Below are positions 1-9,300 of a DNA stretch of 64,000 nt, one piece after another; positions within the stretch are counted from its first letter, which is position 1, and the number at the start of each line of letters is the position of its first letter. Source of the stretch: Mesostigma viride (lineage: Eukaryota > Streptophyta > Mesostigmatophyceae > Mesostigmatales > Mesostigmataceae); the NCBI GenBank assembly GCA_009746045.1, contig RPFO01000065.1:1709424-1773423 (forward strand), given 5' to 3'. The position numbers and the translations under genes were made by a program. The notes under the pieces are model-generated. The model did not search any database, was not told the DNA's origin, and worked only from the letters and a program-made list of their open reading frames with translations.

Positions 1-441
1 GGGATGGGATGGGATGGGATGGGATGGGATGGGATGGGATGGGATGGGATGGGATGGGATGGGATGGGATGGGATGGGATGGGATGGGATGGGATGGGAT
101 GGGATGGGATGGGATGGGATGGGATGGGATGGGATGGGATGGGATGGGATGGGATGGGATGGGATGGGATGGGATGGGATGGGATGGGATGGGATGGGAT
201 GGGATGGGATGGGATGGGATGGGATGGGATGGGATGGGATGGGATGGGATGGGATGGGATGGGATGGGATGGGATGGGATGGGATGGGATGGGATGGGAT
301 GGGATGGGATGGGATGGGATGGGATGGGATGGGATGGGATGGGATGGGATGGGATGGGATGGGATGGGATGGGATGGGATGGGATGGGATGGGATGGGAT
401 GGGATGGGATGGGATGGGATGGGATGGGATGGGATGGGATG
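1..441 (+). repeat. (GGGAT)n pentanucleotide satellite
   Basis: An essentially perfect GGGAT array runs from the window edge to about 441. All three forward frames are open because the period is five, which produces spurious 365-389 residue reading frames. It is not a TTTAGGG or TTTTAGGG telomere repeat. Confidence 0.97.
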
Positions 442-1150
442 GGGTGGGATGGGGTGGGTGGGTGGGATGGGGTGGGATGGGGTGGGATGGGGTGGGATGG
501 GGTGGGATGGGGTGGGATGGGGTGGGATGGGGTGGGTGGGTGGGGTGGGGTGGGGTGGGGTGGGGTGGGGTGGGTGGGGTGGGGTGGGGTGGGGTGGGGT
601 GGGGTGGGGTGGGTGGGGTGGGTGGGTGGGGTGGGGTGGGGTGGGGTGGGGTGGGTGGGGTGGGGTGGGTGGGGTGGGGTGGGGTGGGGTGGGGTGGGGT
701 GGGTGGGGTGGGGTGGGGTGGGGTGGGGTGGGGTGGGGTGGGGTGGGGTGGGTGGGGTGGGGTGGGGTGGGGTGGGTGGGGTGGGGTGGGGTGGGGTGGG
801 GTGGGGTGGGGTGGGGTGGGGTGGGGTGGGGTGGTGGGGTGGGGTGGGGTGGGGTGGGGTGGGGTGGGGTGGGGTGGGGTGGGTGGGGTGGGGTGGGGTG
901 GGGTGGGGTGGGTGGGGTGGGTGGGGTGGGTGGGGTGGGGTGGGGTGGGGTGGGGTGGGGTGGGTGGGTGGGGTGGGTGGGGTGGGGTGGGGTGGGGGGG
1001 TGGGGGTGGGTGGGTGGGTGGGGTGGGGGTGGGGTGGGGGGGGTGGGGTGGGGGGTGGGGTGGGGTGGGGGGTGGGGGTGGGGGTGGGTGGGTGGGGGTA
1101 GGGGATATGGGGGGGGGGGGGGGCAGGGGGGGGGTAGGGGGGCGTAGGGG
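442..1150 (+). repeat. Degenerate GGGGT/GGGT satellite
   Basis: The GGGAT array decays into GGGGT and GGGT units and then into long G runs near 1110-1155. The G-rich strand is the plus strand throughout. No gene is seen. Confidence 0.95.
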
Positions 1151-1277
1151 GGGGGGGTACGTCCGCCAGGGTTATTAGTAGATGGTATTTTCTGATCAGG
1201 CACTCCGCAAAGGTGAAAACCGCTTGCGTTCAGGGCCGGGCCGCGGAAAACGCGGAAAAACGCGATCTGCAAGTGAA

Positions 1278-1335
1278 TCCGACCGTAATCGAACTGGGGA
1301 CCTCTCGCACCAACTTTCGCTGACTATAGGACGGA
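1278..1335 (-). other. tRNA-like segment in each satellite unit
   Basis: Read on the minus strand, this 58-nt stretch starts with TCCGTCC and ends with GGTCGGA, which pair at six of seven positions like an acceptor stem. Between them lies GCGAGAGGTCCCCAGTTCGA, which resembles a tRNA anticodon 3' side, variable loop and T-arm and contains a near-consensus pol III B box (AGTTCGATTAC against GGTTCGANTCC). It is too short for an intact tRNA, so a tRNA-derived SINE origin is inferred. The other four units carry the same segment at 397-bp steps. Confidence 0.5.
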
Positions 1336-1452
1336 CGTCTCCGGTTACCATGGCATCGCCAACTTACACCTACAGTCATCCGCAAAAGTTCTCCTTTCCG
1401 GGGAGTGATGCAAGCCTGTCGGATTTGGTACTAGATAAATCACTCGAGATCT

Positions 1453-1548
1453 GTGTGTAGGAGTACTACACACGTGTCCACTCGAGACTTGTTCAGTCTC
1501 GAAACGTGAGACGGGCTGAACACGGCTGGATCCTTCTTTATTAGAAGG
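1453..1548. other. Three consecutive hairpins in the satellite spacer
   Basis: The 149-bp part of each unit that is absent from the solo insertion contains three stem-loops: 1453-1473 (8-bp stem GTGTGTAG, 5-nt loop), 1491-1521 (GTTCAG outer stem with a TCTC/GAGA inner stem) and 1532-1548 (CCTTCT stem, 5-nt loop). They recur in every unit. Confidence 0.75.
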
Positions 1549-3205
1549 GGGCGTAGCCGGTACTAACGAAATCAGCCAAGCGTATATTCTGATCAGGCAC
1601 TCCGCAAAGGTGAAAACCGCTTGCGTTCAGGGCCGGGCCGCGGAAAACGCGGAAAAACGCGATCTGCAAGTGAATCCGACCGTAATCGAACTGGGGACCT
1701 CTCGCACCAACTTTCGCTGACTATAGGACGGACGTCTCCGGTTACCATGGCATCGCCAACTTACACCTACAGTCATCCGCAAAAGTTCTCCTTTCCGGGG
1801 AGTGATGCAAGCCTGTCGGATTTGGTACTAGATAAATCACTCGAGATCTGTGTGTAGGAGTACTACACACGTGTCCACTCGAGACTTGTTCAGTCTCGAA
1901 ACGTGAGACGGGCTGAACACGGCTGGATCCTTCTTTATTAGAAGGGGGCGTAGCCGGTACTAACGAAATCAGCCAAGCGTATATTCTGATCAGGCACTCC
2001 GCAAAGGTGAAAACCGCTTGCGTTCAGGGCCGGGCCGCGGAAAACGCGGAAAAACGCGATCTGCAAGTGAATCCGACCGTAATCGAACTGGGGACCTCTC
2101 GCACCAACTTTCGCTGACTATAGGACGGACGTCTCCGGTTACCATGGCATCGCCAACTTACACCTACAGTCATCCGCAAAAGTTCTCCTTTCCGGGGAGT
2201 GATGCAAGCCTGTCGGATTTGGTACTAGATAAATCACTCGAGATCTGTGTGTAGGAGTACTACACACGTGTCCACTCGAGACTTGTTCAGTCTCGAAACG
2301 TGAGACGGGCTGAACACGGCTGGATCCTTCTTTATTAGAAGGGGGCGTAGCCGGTACTAACGAAATCAGCCAAGCGTATATTCTGATCAGGCACTCCGCA
2401 AAGGTGAAAACCGCTTGCGTTCAGGGCCGGGCCGCGGAAAACGCGGAAAAACGCGATCTGCAAGTGAATCCGACCGTAATCGAACTGGGGACCTCTCGCA
2501 CCAACTTTCGCTGACTATAGGACGGACGTCTCCGGTTACCATGGCATCGCCAACTTACACCTACAGTCATCCGCAAAAGTTCTCCTTTCCGGGGAGTGAT
2601 GCAAGCCTGTCGGATTTGGTACTAGATAAATCACTCGAGATCTGTGTGTAGGAGTACTACACACGTGTCCACTCGAGACTTGTTCAGTCTCGAAACGTGA
2701 GACGGGCTGAACACGGCTGGATCCTTCTTTATTAGAAGGGGGCGTAGCCGGTACTAACGAAATCAGCCAAGCGTATATTCTGATCAGGCACTCCGCAAAG
2801 GTGAAAACCGCTTGCGTTCAGGGCCGGGCCGCGGAAAACGCGGAAAAACGCGATCTGCAAGTGAATCCGACCGTAATCGAACTGGGGACCTCTCGCACCA
2901 ACTTTCGCTGACTATAGGACGGACGTCTCCGGTTACCATGGCATCGCCAACTTACACCTACAGTCATCCGCAAAAGTTCTCCTTTCCGGGGAGTGATGCA
3001 AGCCTGTCGGATTTGGTACTAGATAAATCACTCGAGATCTGTGTGTAGGAGTACTACACACGTGTCCACTCGAGACTTGTTCAGTCTCGAAACGTGAGAC
3101 GGGCTGAACACGGCTGGATCCTTCTTTATTAGAAGGGGGCGTAGCCGGTACTAACGAAATCAGCCAAGCGTATATTCTGATCAGGCACTCCGCAAAGGAT
3201 GGTAT

Positions 3206-3545
3206 GCCTAGCCGGCATCGGGTGAGCCAAAAAATATTTTACAAATGGGCGGGGTGGGGTGGGGTGGGTGGGGGTGGGGATGGGGATGGGGGGTGGGGGT
3301 GGGTGGGTGGGGAGGGGCCGGGGTGGGGGTGGGTGGGTGGGTGGGGTGGGGTGGGGTGGGGTGGGGTGGGGAGGGGTGGGTAGGGGGGCGGGTACGTCCG
3401 CCAGGGTTATTAGTAGATGGTATGCCTAGCCGGCATCGGGTGAGCCAAAAAATATTCAACAAATGGGGGGGGGGGGGGATGGGGGGGGGGGGGGGCGGGG
3501 GGGGGTGGTTGGGTGGGGTTGGGTGGGGTTGGGTGGGGTGGGGCA
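3206..3545 (+). repeat. Duplicated flanking unit with G-rich tracts
   Basis: A sequence beginning GCCTAGCCGGCATCGGGTGA occurs at 3206 and again at 3424, each followed by a G-rich GGGGT-type tract (3245-3385 and 3465-3545). The second copy retains the unbroken junction GATGGTAT-GCCTAGCC at 3416-3431, which is the empty version of the satellite insertion site. Confidence 0.85.
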
Positions 3546-3570
3546 GTGTTTCTAGTAAGGGTTTTTGGCA

Positions 3571-3646
3571 CGCGTCAGTCGGCTGACGCGCCGCCGTTGG
3601 CGGCGCGTCAGACGGCTGACACGCCGCTGTTGGCAGCGCGTCAGAC
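3571..3646. repeat. Cluster of CGCGTCAG/CTGACGCG palindromes
   Basis: CGCGTCAG-TCGG-CTGACGCG at 3571-3590 is a perfect inverted repeat with a four-base centre. It is followed by GCCGCC-GTT-GGCGGC and by diverged copies of both motifs up to 3646. The surrounding 3650-4350 shows no recognisable gene. Confidence 0.85.
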
Positions 3647-4359
3647 CATTCCAGTTAGGGGCGGGTCCCAGGGGGCCCACATCTAGGGTTGATTTACCCT
3701 CAAAGACCATAAGAAGCGGAAATCGCCACCGAATGAAACCTTTTTAGGAACCCGCCTCCTTTCGATCCCATGGCCAGATGTGCCCTAAACCCTAAAACCT
3801 CGCTGAAGATCCGCGAGTCAGGTACAAGGCAATGTAATGCGGAAATACGAAAAATGTTGCGTGGACTTACAGATAGGCCGCTGAGGTTGATCGACGAATT
3901 TTATTTCCTACCGCCTCGGCATGATACCTAAACCGATGCAACCCGCAGGTTGCAAGAAAAGTAGAAAACGCTCCTACGAAATAGCAGCTGCTATTAAAAT
4001 GCATCCATCGTAAGTCTACTAATGCTTTGCTTACAAAGTATTCGCTAGCGCTGCGATGGCTATCGCCACCTCGGTGGCTGCACCCAATAATTATGTTGTC
4101 TCGCGTTGGCAAGCCAGGCAGACGGGCCGGCAGGTCTTAGCATACAGGCACCGAACGTTCCAGAGGTGAGAGGTTCCACACGGCCAAGTGCGGCCCACAT
4201 TTCAGTCAGTCACAGTCAGTTTCAGTGCACGAAAATCTCAAGTACGATTCGGTGGGCCTGGATGGGCTTATACTCAAGACTTTGGGCGCGACGAATAGAG
4301 GTTGACGCGGCGAACCTGTACCCAGGCACAATATTGACGTGCCTGACGCGTGAGGACTT

Positions 4360-4510
4360 GGTGCACGTCAGACGACTGACGCGCAGCCTAAATTTACGCG
4401 TCAGGCGACTGACGCGTGGCCTAAATTTACGCGTCAGCCGGCTGACGCGCGGGGTGAAATTCCTGACGCGTAAGCGCTGGCGCGTCAGCCCGCTGACGCA
4501 TGCGTCACGT
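4360..4510. repeat. Second cluster of GTCAG/CTGAC palindromes
   Basis: Four more GCGTCAG-N4-CTGACGC-type inverted repeats lie in 150 bases, spaced by a recurring CCTAAATTTACGCG linker. The motif matches the 3571-3646 cluster, so the two are probably parts of one repeat family. Confidence 0.8.
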
Positions 4511-4629
4511 TACTAGAAACACTGGGGTGGGGTGGTGGGGTGGGGTGGGGTGGGTGGGTGGGGTGGGGGGGGGGGGGGTGGGGTTGTGGGGGGGGGTGGG
4601 GGTGGGGGGGTTGGGGGGGGGAAGGCGAA

Positions 4630-5524
4630 GCGATGCGATGCGATGCGATGCGATGCGATGCGATGCGATGCGATGCGATGCGATGCGATGCGATGCGATG
4701 CGATGCGATGCGATGCGATGCGATGCGATGCGATGCGATGCGATGCGATGCGATGCGATGCGATGCGATGCGATGGGAAGGGATGGGATGGGATGGGATG
4801 GGATGGGATGGGATGGGATGGGATGGGATGGGATGGGATGGGATGGGATGGGATGGGATGGGATAGGGTAGGGTAGGGTAGGTAGGGTAGGGTAGGGTAG
4901 GGTAGGGTAGGGTAGGGTAGGGTAGGGTAGGGTAGGGTAGGGTAGGGTAGGGTAGGGTAGGGTAGGGTAGGGTAGGGTAGGGTAGGGTAGGGTAGGGTAG
5001 GGTAGGGTAGGGTAGGGTAGGGTAGGGTAGGGTAGGTAGGGTAGGGTAGGGTAGGGTAGGGTAGGGTAGGGTAGGGTAGGGTAGGGTAGGGTAGGTAGGG
5101 TAGGGTAGGGTAGGGTAGGGTAGGGTAGGGTAGGTAGGGTAGGGTAGGTAGGTAGGGTAGGGTAGGGTAGGGTAGGGTAGGGTAGGGTAGGGTAGGGTAG
5201 GGTAGGGTAGGGTAGGGTAGGGTAGGGTAGGGTAGGGTAGGGTAGGGTAGGTAGGGTAGGGTAGGGTAGGGTAGGTAGGGTAGGGTAGGGTAGGGTAGGG
5301 TAGGGTAGGGTAGGGTAGGGTAGGGTAGGGTAGGGTAGGGTAGGATAGGATAGGATAGGATAGGATAGGGTAGGGTAGGGTAGGATAGGGTAGGATAGGA
5401 TAGGATAGGATAGGATAGGATAGGATAGGATAGGATAGGATAGGATAGGATAGGATAGGATAGGATAGGATAGGATAGGATAGGATAGGATAGGATAGGA
5501 TAGGATAGGATAGGATAGGATAGA
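4630..5524 (+). repeat. Compound pentanucleotide satellite mosaic
   Basis: Four homogeneous blocks abut: GCGAT (about 4630-4775), GGGAT (4776-4864), TAGGG with occasional TAGG units (4864-5345) and GGATA (5341-5524). Neighbouring blocks share a pentamer frame and differ by one or two bases. Long reverse-strand frames such as the repeated Pro-Ile-Leu-Ser-Tyr run are artefacts of the period. Confidence 0.95.
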
Positions 5525-6319
5525 ATATAAGGTCAATGGCCTCGTAGAGAATGACCAGGGGCATCCGCATGATACAGAGACAGGAGTGTCACGGTGGTTG
5601 GCAGAGAATATGATACAGGCGTGCACGATGCGTTCTCACCTACTGCGCTACCTACGACCTCGCAAGGACTGGTACTTAAGGGACACCTACGTTACTAGAT
5701 AGGAACGGAAGAAACAAGCTTTGGGCTGTGGGGGCTCTCCTTGCGGAGAGCAGCGTGGTCCATAGTGTGGCGATAAAAGATATGCCCTCGCGTATGGGTG
5801 GGCATTTTGGGGGGTAGGACACCGCTCTACAGGAGTAGCAATAAGAGAAGTTAGTGTTGTGGCCTGCCTTTGGCTGGAAAGCGCACCAGCTTTTTGAATT
5901 CTGGGCTATTTACTACCCTGTTAAGTTCTGTATTATTTCATGGCATGGTAATATTATGGTAACGATGAAAATGCTAAGCTTTGTTGCGAACTGCATTCAG
6001 TTACTTTCACGCTTTTCTTCACGCCGTTCTTTGGGGTGTGCTTGTCAGTTTTCTTGGCAGCTGTTCAATGTCATTCGTGTTATTTATACCATTTTTTGGT
6101 CACGCATTGCCATCTTCGTGACATCTTTTTCCCCTCCCCCAATTTTCGTGTTCCATCTGTGTTCTGTCGGTTGTAGCCACCCTTTGTGCCTCTGCCCTCC
6201 GCCCCCTCTTCCCCCATCTGCATCTCCTCTGTAAGCTTATCTGCTCTCTGCATGCCCCTTTGCTTCCCTTGTTGCTATCTCTGCGGCTTGCCGCTGCCCA
6301 CCCTCTCCCCCTCTCCCAG
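5525..6319 (+). other. No gene recognised; probable intron 3' part
   Basis: After the satellite the sequence becomes T-rich and then strongly pyrimidine-rich from about 6120, ending CTCTCCCAG at 6319, a good 3' splice site for the downstream gene. I looked here for the missing adenylation-domain exons of that gene and did not find them. Confidence 0.6.
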
Positions 6320-9300
6320 TGTGCATGGTGTCTGGTCGGCTCATCACCCGCACGCCCTCCTGGCGCACCATCACGGTCAGCAAGCGAGCTCTGACGGAAG
6401 AGGGACGCTGCAAGTTGCTACCGGCGCATGTCACCAGCGACCCGTCGCAAGGTGACGGCCACCGCCGAAGGGTTGACTCCCAGACCAATGGCGTAGCGGG
6501 CGACGCGGCCACATCCGCTGCCTCGGTTGGAGGTGACCCCTCAGAGGCGGATCGGCTTACGCTGGTCGCGCACGGTTCCACGCCGCCAGGTGTTGGCGCA
6601 GTCCTCATCGTGGACCCCGACACGCGGCGGGCGCTCCCTGAGATGTCCTTGGGAGAGATCTGGCTGCAGACACCCTGGACGGGGGACGGCTACTTTGGTC
6701 TTGAAGAGGTGAGCCACGAGACATTTGGTGCAAGCCCCGTGGCGGATGGCGGCGACGATGTGATGTGTGATGGCAGCGATGGGCATGATGGCGCGCAGGC
6801 AAGGAAGAGGCTAGGGGGCGACCCACCGGATAAGGCAGGCCCTACTGGCACCTGGCTGCGCACGGGGGACCTCGGTTTCCTTCAGGGCGGCGACCTGTTT
6901 GTGTGCGGCCGCTGCAAGGACCTGATCATCATCAACGGCCGCAACCTGTTCCCGCAGGACGTGGAGCTGTCGCTGGAGACAACGCCAGCATTACGGCCAG
7001 GGTGCTCGGCGGTGTTTGCGATGGCGCGTGGCGCGCTGCGGGCGTGCCACGTGGCGTACAACAGGGGCGAACCGAGGCGGGGTCAGAAGGGGGGGAGCGA
7101 CGGTGCTGGCGACCGTGGTGGTGATGTTTGCGGTAGCCAGGGCAAGCAGGGGCATGACGGGCACCCGCATAGGAAACCCCAGCTGGGAGAAGAGGGGGGC
7201 AGCCGCAATGGGGATGACCCTCCCCCGTCTCTACACACCGATTCACACGGGGGCGGCGCTGCTCTGTGCTCCCTTCCCCTGCTGGCATTTCAAGGGGGTG
7301 AGGAAGCGCACAGTGGGAATGGGGTGGCCGTGGCGAATGACGGCGCTGGTGAGAAGCCTTTATTCATGAACAAAGTGTATGCAGTTGCGGGTCATGACGA
7401 GAGGGATGGGGAGACCCTGCTGGCACATGAAGGGGCTGACATCAGCCGGGGCGCTATTTGCAGGCCGAGCGAAGCGCAAGTGGGCGAGGCAGGGGTAGTC
7501 AGGGAGCATGGCGCTGATGATGGTAATGACGACGATGATGCCGACGATGAGGTCATTGTGGCGGTGGCGGAAGTAAGGGAGACTGTCAAGCTGCCTCTGT
7601 CAGCTGCTGCGCGCGCCATGCTGGATGGGGTCGCGGCGGCGGTGCGGGAGGCCGTGCAACGGGACCACGCGCAGCTGCTCGCCGGCCTGGCCCTCATCCC
7701 CCACCATTCCATCCCAAAGACATCCAGCGGCAAGGTGCAGCGGCGACGCTCCCGGCAGCTGCTGCAGGTACGTACGAGCGCATGTAGGGGCGGTCAGAAT
7801 AAACACTTGTGGCATACTAGAGGCTGTCGTGTATGCTGGAAGCTGCTGCAGTTGTGCGCTCGGTTTCTGCATTTTACGACATCTCTGATCGGATGGTTTT
7901 CGCTTTTCCTTGGCCTTTCTGATCTGAGCTGTTTACAACTCCTTGTTGTCCCACATTTCCATCATCATGGTTCACTGTTGCTTTGCCTTTTCCAGAGCGG
8001 CCAGCTGCCCATCCTCCACCTGTACATGTTCGACAAGGCAGAACAACCCCCCCATGAACAACTGCAAGCACCGATGGAGGGTGTGGCACCCAGCACAGCA
8101 CCAGCCAGGGATAATGCCAAAGCCGCCACCGCCGGCGCGCGACGGGCCTTTGTCCCCCCCTCTCCTGAGCAGTTGGTGCACATCCGGCGGCAGGCGCCCG
8201 GTAGCGATGCGCAGGTGGAGGCGGTCGCCGATGTGCTGTGGGCGCACGTGCTGGCGCCCATCCTGGGCCCGGATGCGGCCGAGGGGAAAGGATACAAGGG
8301 GGATGCCAGCAGCGGTAGCGGTGGCCCCCCTCGCCCGCCCCTGGACTCCTCCCTGTGGGCGCTCGGCATGACCTCCCTGCGCCTTGTGGAGAGCAAGTCG
8401 TGGGCAGAGCAGGCGTTTGGCGTGGTGCTGCCCATGGAGGCCACGTTGGACTGTGGCAGCGTGGGAGACATGGCGCAGCTGGTGGCCACCACGTTGGTGG
8501 GGGCCGGCGGGCGGTACGTTATTCATGTGGTAGGAGGATTTATCTGTGGTAAAGGTATAATGCTGTCGTAGGTTGGGTATTCATGTGGTGCGGTCGGCAA
8601 CCAATGCGGCTCGCATTTGGCTGCTGCTGGTGTACTGGTATCCATCGCTGTATTGAAACCTTGCGCGGTGGGCATTGAGGGTGTAGTGGGTGATGGATTG
8701 CGATAGGCCGGCAGCGGCAAGCAGCGCCGAGCACGGTGATTTACACTCTGTTTTGCAAGATAACTTCCTAATTATGAAAGAAATTGTTTTTCCAGCAGTG
8801 ACGACAACAATGTTGTTCGTGGCTTGTCTCACATGCAGGCTGGCGTGGAACTCCCTCACATCCTTCACCGCGCGGGACTTTGAACTGCTGGCGGAGGGGC
8901 CCCGGCTGTCGTACCGCGACCGTCTCCGCCTGAGCCTGCGGTCGTCCTCGTTGCGGCGCGCATCGTCGGGCCAGCCGTCCACCGGTGGGGATGCCAATGC
9001 GGGCAGAAGAAAGGAGGGCGAGTGCTTCATCTGGCCCACGCCGTTTCGTGAGATATGGCAGGTGAGCCAGAAGTAGCGATTTGTCCTGTTGTTTCACAGG
9101 ACAAGCGCACGAGTAGCGACAGCGGCCGTGCCGCCTGCGCCCACCGCCGCTCCGTATGTGTCAGGTGGAGAGTGGCCGCCAATATGTATGGCGATGTAGG
9201 AAGGGGTGCGTGGAGAGTGGCTCGCCGAGCCAGGGAGCATCGATAAGCAGGTGGCGTCTTAGATGTGTTTTTGCGCCCACGCCCACCTTATTTAAATTAT

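Larger units (their letters stand above)
1189..3197. repeat. 397-bp satellite, five copies plus 24 bp
   Basis: Five almost identical 397-bp units (period visible at 1621, 2018, 2415, 2812) are followed by a 24-bp partial unit. The block is flanked by GATGGTAT at 1181-1188 and 3198-3205, and the same flanking sequence occurs uninterrupted at 3410-3432. About 248 bp of each unit is related to the solo insertion at 31688-31935; the other about 149 bp is specific to the satellite. The 78-residue reading frame repeated in each unit resembles no protein I recognise and is taken as non-coding. Confidence 0.95.

Noticed and set aside
1..1150. Chromosome-end telomere
   Set aside because: The repeat is GGGAT/GGGGT, not TTTAGGG or TTTTAGGG, and similar pentamers recur internally at 4776-5524. 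A window edge is not evidence of a chromosome end.
4..1178. Long forward frames with Met-Gly-Trp-Asp-Gly repeats
   Set aside because: Pure consequence of a stop-free pentanucleotide repeat read in three frames; no start context, splice signals or domain.
1182..3048. Repeated 78-92 residue proteins in the 397-bp satellite
   Set aside because: Identical frames are forced by identical units, the frame crosses the tRNA-like antisense segment, and there is no homology I recognise.
1189..3197. Hammerhead-type retrozyme
   Set aside because: Tandem units with hairpins prompted a search for CUGANGA and GAAA core boxes on both strands; GAAAC occurs but no complete core was found.
3783..3800. Interstitial telomere repeat (CCCTAAACCCTAAAACC)
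   Set aside because: Only about two units, within chance expectation for 64 kb; not called.
4485..5626. 361-373 residue minus-strand Pro-Ile-Leu-Ser-Tyr proteins
   Set aside because: Artefacts of the pentamer satellite.
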